The notes under the pieces were generated by a model, which did not search any database, had not been told where the DNA came from, and worked only from the letters and a program-made list of their open reading frames with translations. The position numbers and the translations under genes were made by a program. Below are positions 18,263 to 24,913 of a stretch of DNA of 64,000 nt, in pieces (within the stretch, counting starts at the first letter, position 1; each line of letters opens with the position of its first letter). The stretch spans positions 434,001 through 498,000 of the forward strand of contig CAMVMG010000001.1 of NCBI GenBank assembly GCA_947168525.1. Direction: 5' to 3'. This DNA is from an uncultured Bacteroidales bacterium. Lineage in GTDB: Bacteria > Bacteroidota > Bacteroidia > Bacteroidales > UBA932.

Positions 18263-18531
18263 GAATCAAGGAAGGTTTCATCCTCCGCCAGCTTTGCGGA
18301 GAGTATATCGTAGTGGGGGAGGGACTCTCCCAGGTGAATTTCAACAAGATGCTGTCGCTGAACGCCTCGGCCGCCTACTTGTGGGAGTCGGTGGCCGAAA
18401 AGGAGTTTACGGTGGAAGACCTGGCCACGCTCCTGACCGACAAATACGAGGTCACTTTTGAACAGGCACTCAAGGACGCCGGCAAAGTGGCTGAGGTGTG
18501 GCTTCGGGAAGGCGTTGCGGAAGAAGCATAA
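18259..18531 (+). CDS. PqqD-like protein (RiPP recognition element)
   Basis: A 90-residue protein with the PqqD winged-helix pattern: a beta-rich N-terminal half (FILRQLCGEYIVVGEG), the NFNKMLSLNASAAYLWESV helix, and a C-terminal helix pair (VEDLATLLTDKYEV ... DAGKVAEVWLREG). PqqD-type domains bind the leader of RiPP precursors and hand it to tailoring enzymes. Its start overlaps the peptidase stop by 4 bases, and the ABC transporter starts 3 bases after its stop. This gene is the main reason to read the operon as peptide maturation. Confidence 0.85.
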   Translation: MRIKEGFILRQLCGEYIVVGEGLSQVNFNKMLSLNASAAYLWESVAEKEFTVEDLATLLTDKYEVTFEQALKDAGKVAEVWLREGVAEEA

Positions 18532-18534
18532 GCC

Positions 18535-20157
18535 ATGAAAGACGTCCGCGCCTGCCTGAAGTTCCTTTGGAGTACATCCCGGCCTGTCCGGTGGCGGATG
18601 CTGGTGAGCATTGCCGCCGGCGTGGTCCGTATTGCCGCTTCGCTGGGCTTCGTTGCCATGAGCAAGCGGCTGGTGGATATTGCAACGGGTTCTGTCGATG
18701 CTGCGCTTGGCCCTGCTATCGGCCTTTTCGCCGGTATTCTGCTGGTGCAGATCGGGGTCAATCTCTTTACAGGCTGGTGGGACAGTTTCAATCAAGTTAA
18801 AACGCAGAATACGCTTCGGAAAGGCTTTTTCTCGCATGTGCTGGAGAGCCGGTGGGATGGTCGCGAAAAGTTCCTTTCAGGCGATACGGTAAACCGCCTG
18901 GAAGAAGACATCCGGGTGGTGTCTGAACTGCTCACTTCCTGGATGCCTGGCATGGTGATCACGGTGCTGCAACTGCTGGCGGCATCGGCCTATCTCATGA
19001 CCATGGCTCCGAATCTTTTGTGGCTGCTGGTTGTCCTCATGGCGTTTGCTGTATTTGGCTCTAAGCTGTTTTTCAAGCAGTTGAGGCGCCTGCAGGCGGC
19101 TATTCGCGCCCGGGAAAGCGACCTTCAGCAACTTATGCAGGAGAGTTTGCAGCATCGGGTGCTGGTCCTGACTCTTACTACGGTGGAGAGGGTGCTGGAC
19201 AAATTCGGATGGTATCAGGCCGATATCGAGGATAACACCCGTAAGCGGCTGAATTACAATGCTGTTGCCCGCGGCCTCATGTTCTTTGGCTTCCAGGCTG
19301 GCCATGCCGCTGCTTTCCTGTGGGGCATCCTGGGCATCCGTGGCGGAACGGTTACATACGGTATGATGACTGCTTTCCTGCAGCTGGTAGGCCAGGTGCA
19401 GCGGCCCATTGCCGAATTCGGCCGTCAGGTCCCGGCTTTCATCAACGCCCTGGCTTCCGTGGAACGCCTGATGGAACTGGAAGAACTGGAGGAGGAGCCG
19501 CAGGAAAAGCCTGTCCAGCTTGCGACCGTTCCGGACATTTTGGTCAGTCATGTCACCTATACTTATCCCGGCCAGTCGGATCCTGTGTTAAAAGACTTCT
19601 CCTGCGCATTCCCTGCCGGGTCGATAACCGCCATCGCCGGTCCTACCGGTGTCGGAAAAAGTACTTTGATCCGCCTGATCCTTGGGCTGCTGAAGCCATC
19701 GGAAGGGGCCATTACCATTGCCGGACACAAGGCCGGTTATGCGCTTAGATGCAATTTCATGTACATTCCGCAGGGGAATTCCCTGCTGAGCGGTACAATC
19801 CGTAGCAATCTATTGATGGCAAACCCTTCAGCATCGGCCAATCAGCTGCGGGATGCCCTGGAAACAGCTGTAGCCCAGTTTGTCTATGACCTTCCCGACG
19901 GACTGGACACGGTATGCGGCGAGGTGGGCAGTGGGCTCAGCGAGGGGCAGAGCCAGCGGATTGCCATCGCCCGGGCGCTGCTCCGCAGGGGCGGCGTGCT
20001 CATCCTGGACGAGTCAACATCGGCCCTGGATGCCGCCACAGAGCAGCGGCTGCTGCAGAATCTGCACGTGCGGTACCACGGGCAGAAAACCATTCTGTTC
20101 ATCTCCCACCGGGAGGCTGTCGTCCGTTTTGCCGACAGCACCGTGACAGTTGGCTAG
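18535..20157 (+). CDS. ABC exporter, fused permease and ATPase
   Basis: A 540-residue half-transporter: a hydrophobic exporter-type membrane domain (about 1-320) with no C39 peptidase domain in front, then an ATPase domain with Walker A GPTGVGKST (369-377), Q-loop in YIPQGNS, signature LSEGQ (468-472, Glu where LSGGQ has Gly), Walker B VLILDE (Glu493) and the H-loop in ISHRE. It should work as a homodimer. Position at the end of the kinase/peptidase/PqqD operon suggests export of the processed product. No terminator is evident after it. Confidence 0.9.
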   Translation: MKDVRACLKFLWSTSRPVRWRMLVSIAAGVVRIAASLGFVAMSKRLVDIATGSVDAALGPAIGLFAGILLVQIGVNLFTGWWDSFNQVKTQNTLRKGFFSHVLESRWDGREKFLSGDTVNRLEEDIRVVSELLTSWMPGMVITVLQLLAASAYLMTMAPNLLWLLVVLMAFAVFGSKLFFKQLRRLQAAIRARESDLQQLMQESLQHRVLVLTLTTVERVLDKFGWYQADIEDNTRKRLNYNAVARGLMFFGFQAGHAAAFLWGILGIRGGTVTYGMMTAFLQLVGQVQRPIAEFGRQVPAFINALASVERLMELEELEEEPQEKPVQLATVPDILVSHVTYTYPGQSDPVLKDFSCAFPAGSITAIAGPTGVGKSTLIRLILGLLKPSEGAITIAGHKAGYALRCNFMYIPQGNSLLSGTIRSNLLMANPSASANQLRDALETAVAQFVYDLPDGLDTVCGEVGSGLSEGQSQRIAIARALLRRGGVLILDESTSALDAATEQRLLQNLHVRYHGQKTILFISHREAVVRFADSTVTVG

Positions 20158-20533
20158 TTTTGTGTGCTGTAGACATACAATTAATCCATGCATTAAGTGG
20201 CGGCAATTCAAGGTGCACCAGAATACGCCCCCTAGCCTGGCCTACCCCCTCGTGGAGACGGTAGTGACTTTGGGAGAGGTGGTCATTATTTATGGGAGAG
20301 GTGTGCCGCAAAAACGGCTCAATGTCAAAAGCATGTTGTAAACTGACCTGGCCACAGGAGCGCATATAACCGGCATATACCGTTGTCCCTGCCTGTCGGC
20401 CGATTTCTTGTACATGCCTGCGCCGGACAGACAGTAAGGCAAAACAGGATTGGCACCCTTCTTCTTGCTTTACAAAAAACAACCGGGGCTTTGCATTGAG
20501 CCCCTTGTTCACAGGAAATCAGGGAGTTACGTA
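20158..20533 (+). other. Unexplained 376-base stretch after the ABC exporter
   Basis: No convincing long gene. On the plus strand a 25-codon frame at 20292-20369 starts MGEVCRKNGSMSKACC after a purine-rich AGAGGTGG. It could be a precursor peptide, a remnant of an IS3-type transposase HTH (which often has EVCRK-G-S), or chance. A 137-codon minus frame also crosses the region without family-like motifs. No tRNA, terminator or clear promoter is visible here. Confidence 0.4.
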
Positions 20534-20575
20534 GAAAAAGAAAAAGGACAAACCGATAATATTACCGATTTGTCC
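20534..20575 (-). terminator. Terminator of tRNA-Asn
   Basis: Read on the minus strand, arms starting GGACAAAT and ending GTTTGTCC enclose a further CGGTA/TATCG pairing, and the hairpin is followed by TTTTTCTTTTT. It lies 4 bases downstream of the tRNA 3' end. Confidence 0.8.
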
Positions 20576-20579
20576 AATT

Positions 20580-20656
20580 TGGCTCCCCAGCTAGGACTTG
20601 AACCTAGGACCCCCTGATTAACAGTCAGGTGCTCTAACCAACTGAGCTACTGAGGA
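20580..20656 (-). tRNA. tRNA-Asn (GTT)
   Basis: On the minus strand: acceptor arms TCCTCAG/CTGGGGA (one G-T pair), D-arm TAGCTCAGTTGGTTAGAGCA, anticodon stem CTGA with loop CTGTTAA (anticodon GTT), T-loop TTCAAGT, discriminator G and encoded CCA. It is a single-gene unit with its own consensus promoter and terminator. Confidence 0.95.
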
Positions 20657-20699
20657 ATGTTTCGCCGTTTCCGGTGCCCGTGTTTGCGTTTCGGGATTG

Positions 20700-20730
20700 C
20701 AAAGGTACAACCTTTTTTTGATTATGCAAA
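20700..20730 (-). promoter_or_regulatory. Full promoter for tRNA-Asn
   Basis: On the minus strand TTTG (20727-20730) and TACCTTTG (20700-20707) are 19 bases apart, the same arrangement as the tRNA-Glu promoter. Confidence 0.82.
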
Positions 20731-20749
20731 GGTTTTCGGAATTTTTTTC

Positions 20750-20757
20750 TAAATTTG
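20750..20757 (+). promoter_or_regulatory. -7 box TAAATTTG for the HU-like gene
   Basis: TAnnTTTG element 27 bases before the ATG at 20785. No TTTG at the right -33 distance. Confidence 0.5.
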
Positions 20758-20784
20758 TGAAATAAACCTTAACAGCCTTCAGAG

Positions 20785-21813
20785 ATGGATATAGACCTGC
20801 TTGCCAAGATGGTCAAAGAAGTGATTATGGACCATGACGCCGTGACGCTCCCCGGGTTGGGCAGTTTTGTGGCAGAGTTGGTTCCGGCGTCCTTTGCCGA
20901 CAAAGGATATACCATCCATCCACCTTACCGCAGGCTGTATTTCTCTCCCAAGCAGGGGGCCGACACCCTTCTGGCCGGCCTGTATGCCCGCTCCAACCAG
21001 ATTTCAGAGGCCGACGCCACCAGGATTCTGGTAGAGTTCCTCTCGGAGATGAAGGAGGTGCTCAAAGTCAAAAAGACTATTGTATTTCCTTCGCTGGGGC
21101 GTCTGCGGGCCACGCGTGAAAACCATTTCTTCTTTGTGGCCGACGAAGACCTGGACATCTACCCCGCCGGATTCGGCTTGGGGCCCATCTCCCTGAAAAC
21201 CCACGAAGAGACAAAGGAAGAGGTGGAAGAGGCCGTGCAGTCCCTGGCGCAGATGCTGGAAGATTCCACGCCTGACGCTCCAGCTCAGGCTGCAGAAGTG
21301 TCAACAGAGGAGGTAGAAGCACCTGTCCAGTCTCCGGTGGCTGCAGAGGCGGAGGCGGCAGCCACCAGTCAGGAAGTTAGCTCAGAGATTCCGGCCGATG
21401 AGGACTCGGAAGACCTGGTTGTCCTGGCCGAAGATTCCGTCCCTGAACCTGAAACTGAGGCGGCAGTCGAAACTGTACCCGAAATTGCAGTCGAAACTGT
21501 GAGCGAACCGGCACAGGTGGCAGAACCGGCGCAGGTGGCAGAACCGGAGCGGGCAGTAGAACCCGCACCGGCAAGTAATTCCGAGCGGCAAGAGTCGGTT
21601 CCGGTTGCGGAGGCGGCACCTGCGGAGTCGGTTCCGGTCGCAGAGGCGCCCCGGGGCCGGTCGTTCTGGAGGGGACTTGGGTGGACGTTGCTGGTGCTGG
21701 CCGGGGTGCTGGTGCTGGCCGTGATTGCCCTTGCGGTAGTGGGCAGAGTGGCTCCTGAGTGGCTGGATTCCTTCCTTTATTCCCCTGCGGAATTTGATAT
21801 TCTCCACAATTAG
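20785..21813 (+). CDS. HU-like (CCDC81-type) protein with acidic linker and C-terminal membrane anchor
   Basis: A 342-residue protein. Residues 1-135 contain two HU-fold-like units, with the GLGSF and SLGRL turns and the helix KMVKEVIMDH, as in the bacterial CCDC81-type HU domains found in Bacteroidota. A low-complexity acidic region (about 140-285) is rich in Glu, Pro, Val and Ala with short repeats such as PAQVAE and VPVAEA. One transmembrane segment follows (about 292-318, GWTLLVLAGVLVLAV), with a short tail. I infer a cytoplasmic DNA- or polymer-binding head tethered to the inner membrane. Family members I recall often end in a periplasmic SPOR domain, which is absent here. Confidence 0.72.
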   Translation: MDIDLLAKMVKEVIMDHDAVTLPGLGSFVAELVPASFADKGYTIHPPYRRLYFSPKQGADTLLAGLYARSNQISEADATRILVEFLSEMKEVLKVKKTIVFPSLGRLRATRENHFFFVADEDLDIYPAGFGLGPISLKTHEETKEEVEEAVQSLAQMLEDSTPDAPAQAAEVSTEEVEAPVQSPVAAEAEAAATSQEVSSEIPADEDSEDLVVLAEDSVPEPETEAAVETVPEIAVETVSEPAQVAEPAQVAEPERAVEPAPASNSERQESVPVAEAAPAESVPVAEAPRGRSFWRGLGWTLLVLAGVLVLAVIALAVVGRVAPEWLDSFLYSPAEFDILHN

Positions 21814-21815
21814 CG

Positions 21816-21839
21816 CTAACTTCGCAGCCCAAAAGTTAG
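21816..21839 (+). promoter_or_regulatory. Hairpin and -7-like box before the thioesterase gene
   Basis: CTAACTT (21816-21822) and AAGTTAG (21833-21839) can pair around a 10-base loop, and TAACTTCG (21817-21824) resembles the -7 box with one mismatch. The preceding stop codon lies in the palindrome TTAGCGCTAA. It could be a promoter or an attenuating hairpin ahead of the ATG at 21846. Confidence 0.35.
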
Positions 21840-21845
21840 TGTGAG

Positions 21846-22598
21846 ATGACCCCTGTTACAAGAGAAGGCTATAAGTTTTGTCAGGAGCTTTGTATTCCGT
21901 GCTACCAGACAGACGCCCATCTGCGCCTGAAACCGGCCGCTTTCATGGACATTGCCCAGGAAATCGCCTATTGGGCTGCGCAGGAGCTGGGTTTTGGCTA
22001 CGATACGCTACATATCCACCATACTGCCTGGGTATTGTCCCGGATGCATATCCGTTTCCATGACATTCCCCAGTGGCGCAACAACGTGAAACTCTTCACC
22101 TGGCACAAGGGGTCTGCGGGGCTGTACTACATGCGTGACTTCCTTCTGCTGGACGGGGCCGGAAACCGGCGCGTGAGCGCTACCAGTTCCTGGGTGGTCA
22201 TCGATGAGCAGACCCGCCGCCTTGTGCGCCCGGAAGAGCTGGGTCACCTGCTGAACATCGATTATCAGGTGGATGACGCCATCGAGGAACCCTGCCCCAA
22301 GGTAGTCCTTCCCAAAGACGCGCAGCCGCAGCTGGCGGGGGAGCATGTAGCCGCCTATTCGGACATCGACCTTATCGGCCACACCAACAATGCCCGTTAC
22401 ATGGTCTGGGCGATGGACTGCCTTCCCCAGGATTATGTGCAGGCCCACAGCGTCAGGGACGCCTATATTACCTTTAACAAAGAAACCACGGCCGGCTCCC
22501 GGGTACAGCTTTTCACCCTGCAGACGCAGGAAGACATCTGGTATGTGGAGGGCCGTGTAGACGATAAACCTCATTTTGTGGTGAGGCTGGAGTTTTAG
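21846..22598 (+). CDS. Acyl-ACP thioesterase (FatA/FatB-like)
   Basis: A 250-residue protein with a double hot-dog fold. The first half has MDIAQEIAYWAAQELGFGY and WVLSRMHIRFHDIPQW, the second the catalytic-region motif YSDIDLIGHTNNARYMVWAMD with the Asn/His residues used by plant and bacterial acyl-ACP thioesterases. It releases free fatty acids from acyl-ACP. The gene is followed after 3 bases by an AspT-family transporter, so the two are probably co-transcribed, although no functional link is obvious. Confidence 0.88.
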   Translation: MTPVTREGYKFCQELCIPCYQTDAHLRLKPAAFMDIAQEIAYWAAQELGFGYDTLHIHHTAWVLSRMHIRFHDIPQWRNNVKLFTWHKGSAGLYYMRDFLLLDGAGNRRVSATSSWVVIDEQTRRLVRPEELGHLLNIDYQVDDAIEEPCPKVVLPKDAQPQLAGEHVAAYSDIDLIGHTNNARYMVWAMDCLPQDYVQAHSVRDAYITFNKETTAGSRVQLFTLQTQEDIWYVEGRVDDKPHFVVRLEF

Positions 22599-22601
22599 CT
22601 T

Positions 22602-24287
22602 ATGAAAGATCTTTTCTGGGGGACGGGAGTTGCGCACTCCATCATGCTGCTGGCCTTTGTCATCGGCACGGGTCTTTATCTGGGACGGTTCAAGTTCAAA
22701 GGGATTTCGCTGGGATCTACCTGGATCCTGTTCATGGGCATCCTCATGGGCCATCTGGGCCTCAGGACCGACCCTTCCGTGCTGCATTTCGTGAAAGAGT
22801 TCGGACTCATCCTCTTCGTGTTCTCGATCGGCCTGCAGGTAGGCCCCGGTTTCTTCCATTCGTTCAAGAGTGGGGGCGTGAAGATGAACCTGCTGGCTGC
22901 CATGAACATCCTGCTGGCGGTGCTGGTCACCTGGGCCATATCGGCTTTCAGCGGGGAAGACCTCAAAACCATGGTGGGCGTCATGTCCGGCGCCGTTACC
23001 AACACCCCCGGACTGGGTGCCGCCCAGCAGACGTTTGTCGATGTGGTCACGTCGGGAGGCGGAGATGCTGCAGCGGCCTCTGCCGATTCCGCCGCCCTGG
23101 CGTCGGCCTATGCCGTGGCGTATCCGATGGGCGTGATAGGGGTAATCCTGGTAATTCTGCTGGGCAAAGCCCTGTTCAAGATAGAGCCCCGGAAAGAGCT
23201 GGAGGCGCTGGAAGCCGCCGAGAGCACGGAATCCCAGGCCCGCCGCATGCACGTGGCCGTGGAGAATCCCGCCATCTTCGGCCAGAAGCTGGGCATGGTC
23301 CTTCACGACTTTGGCGGCGGCTTCGTGGTTTCCCGTATCATGAAGGGGGAGGACATCCAGTTCCCCACGGCCGATACCATCCTGGCCGAGGGTGATAAAC
23401 TGCTGGTGGTCACCTCCCAGCAGGAGGTAGACCGGGTGCGGATCCTGTTCGGGGAGGAAGTCCCTATGCACCGGGAAGACTGGGTGGAGAAAGACCATCA
23501 CCTGGTAACCCGCCGCATCGTGGTCACCAAGCCTTCGCTCACCGGCCAGAAACTCAAGGACCTGCATTTCCGCGATGCCTTCGGCGTCAGTGTAACCCGC
23601 GTGATCCGCGCCGGTGTGGAACTGGTGGCGGGCCCCAATCTCTATGTCCAGATGGGTGACGGGCTCATCTGCGTGGGTACGCAGGAAAACATCGAACACC
23701 TGGCCCAAAAAGTGGGCAATTCCAACGACGCCCTCAACAAACCCAATCTGGTGCCCATCTTCCTGGGCATTGTGGTGGGAATCGTTTTCGGCTCCATTCC
23801 CATCCGGTTCCCCGGCATCCCGCAGGCTATCAAGCTGGGGCTGGCCGGAGGCCCACTGATTATCGCCATCCTGCTGGGCTACTTCGGCCCGCGCTACAAA
23901 ATCACCACCTATACCACGGCTAGCGCCAACCTGATGATCCGGGAGATCGGCATTTCCCTGTTCCTGGCAGCCGTCGGCCTGGGCGCCGGTGCCGATTTCT
24001 GGAGCTCCATCGTGGGCGGCGGTTACTGGTGGATCCTCTACGGTGCGCTAATCACGCTGGTCCCGCTCTGCATCACCTTTGTGGTGGCCCGGGCCCTGTG
24101 CCACTTGAACTTCTATCAGATCTGTGGCCTCATCAGCGGTTCCTGCACCAATCCGCCCGTACTGGCCTTTGCCCAGGGAATGTATGGAAGCGACTATACC
24201 TCTGTGAATTACGCTACCGTCTATCCGCTGTCCATGTTCCTACGGGTGCTGGTGGCCCAGGTACTTATCCTTCTAGCTTTCGCCTGA
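22602..24287 (+). CDS. AspT/YidE-family transporter, paralogue 1
   Basis: A 561-residue protein built as two hydrophobic AspT-Al duplication domains (about 1-190 and 385-561) around two cytoplasmic RCK_C/TrkA-C domains (about 210-290 and 295-375). Typical motifs are FGLILFVFSIGLQVGPGFF, SGAVTNTPGLGAAQQ and, in the second half, LISGSCTNPPVLAFA. The family includes the aspartate:alanine exchanger AspT; most members have no known substrate. A second copy lies at 32044-33726. It sits 3 bases after the thioesterase and 1 base before the Nudix gene. Confidence 0.85.
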   Translation: MKDLFWGTGVAHSIMLLAFVIGTGLYLGRFKFKGISLGSTWILFMGILMGHLGLRTDPSVLHFVKEFGLILFVFSIGLQVGPGFFHSFKSGGVKMNLLAAMNILLAVLVTWAISAFSGEDLKTMVGVMSGAVTNTPGLGAAQQTFVDVVTSGGGDAAAASADSAALASAYAVAYPMGVIGVILVILLGKALFKIEPRKELEALEAAESTESQARRMHVAVENPAIFGQKLGMVLHDFGGGFVVSRIMKGEDIQFPTADTILAEGDKLLVVTSQQEVDRVRILFGEEVPMHREDWVEKDHHLVTRRIVVTKPSLTGQKLKDLHFRDAFGVSVTRVIRAGVELVAGPNLYVQMGDGLICVGTQENIEHLAQKVGNSNDALNKPNLVPIFLGIVVGIVFGSIPIRFPGIPQAIKLGLAGGPLIIAILLGYFGPRYKITTYTTASANLMIREIGISLFLAAVGLGAGADFWSSIVGGGYWWILYGALITLVPLCITFVVARALCHLNFYQICGLISGSCTNPPVLAFAQGMYGSDYTSVNYATVYPLSMFLRVLVAQVLILLAFA

Positions 24288-24288
24288 C

Positions 24289-24879
24289 ATGATGGACTTG
24301 GTTTACCCGTCTTCCACGGCGCCGGTTTATCCCCGGCCGTCCGCCAGTCATCCAGGCCATGTCCCTGCACAGGACCAGGAGATGCTGCCGCTGATCGAGC
24401 CCTCCGGCATCGTCTATGGCCAGGCCACCCGCGCCTATTGCCATAGCGGGTCCAAGGCATTGCATCCAGTAGTGCACCTGCACATCATAGACCGGGAAAG
24501 CCGCATCTATCTTCAGAAAAGGTCGATGGAGAAAGACCTGCTGCCAGGCTATTGGGATACGGCGGTGGGCGGGCATGTCACCTACGGGGAATATGTCCAG
24601 GAAGCCCTTTTCCGGGAAGCCGGAGAGGAGTTGGGCCTGCAGGCGTTCAATCCCGTTTTCATCGGCACCAACATGTGGGAGACCGAGCGGGACCGGGAAC
24701 TTGTCTTTGTCTATGCCATGGTGGGCCATCCGGATCTGGCTCCGGACAATGCAGAGGTGACGGAAGGTCGATGGTGGACGCCCGCGGAACTGGAAACCGC
24801 CATGGGAAAAAGGATCCTCACGCCCAATTTCGAGCACGAGTACCGTGCCATCAAAGACGCCCTGGCCGCCCTTCTGTAG
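24289..24879 (+). CDS. Nudix hydrolase
   Basis: A 196-residue frame with an intact Nudix box GHVTYGEYVQEALFREAGEELGL (written here as G-x5-E-x7-REAGEELGL). The core resembles the IPP-isomerase-like Nudix group of Bacteroidales with the segments LHPVVHLHI, YLQKRS and GYWDTAVGGH. Substrate is not predictable. The ATG at 24289 follows the upstream stop by one base and suggests coupling, but family members start at the equivalent of the internal ATG at 24382 (MLPLIEPSG). The first 31 residues are Pro/Ser-rich and may not be translated. Confidence 0.82.
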   Translation: MMDLVYPSSTAPVYPRPSASHPGHVPAQDQEMLPLIEPSGIVYGQATRAYCHSGSKALHPVVHLHIIDRESRIYLQKRSMEKDLLPGYWDTAVGGHVTYGEYVQEALFREAGEELGLQAFNPVFIGTNMWETERDRELVFVYAMVGHPDLAPDNAEVTEGRWWTPAELETAMGKRILTPNFEHEYRAIKDALAALL

Positions 24880-24913
24880 GATTTTCCCGGAAAAAGCCGT
24901 AACTTTAAGCGCT

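Noticed and set aside
16966..20157. Lasso-peptide cluster
   Set aside because: The kinase and PqqD-type protein fit, but there is no asparagine-synthetase-like cyclase or transglutaminase-like B2 peptidase in the window.
20099..20512. 137-codon minus frame after the ABC exporter
   Set aside because: No promoter, no family-like motif, overlaps the exporter 3' end and reads like random sequence.
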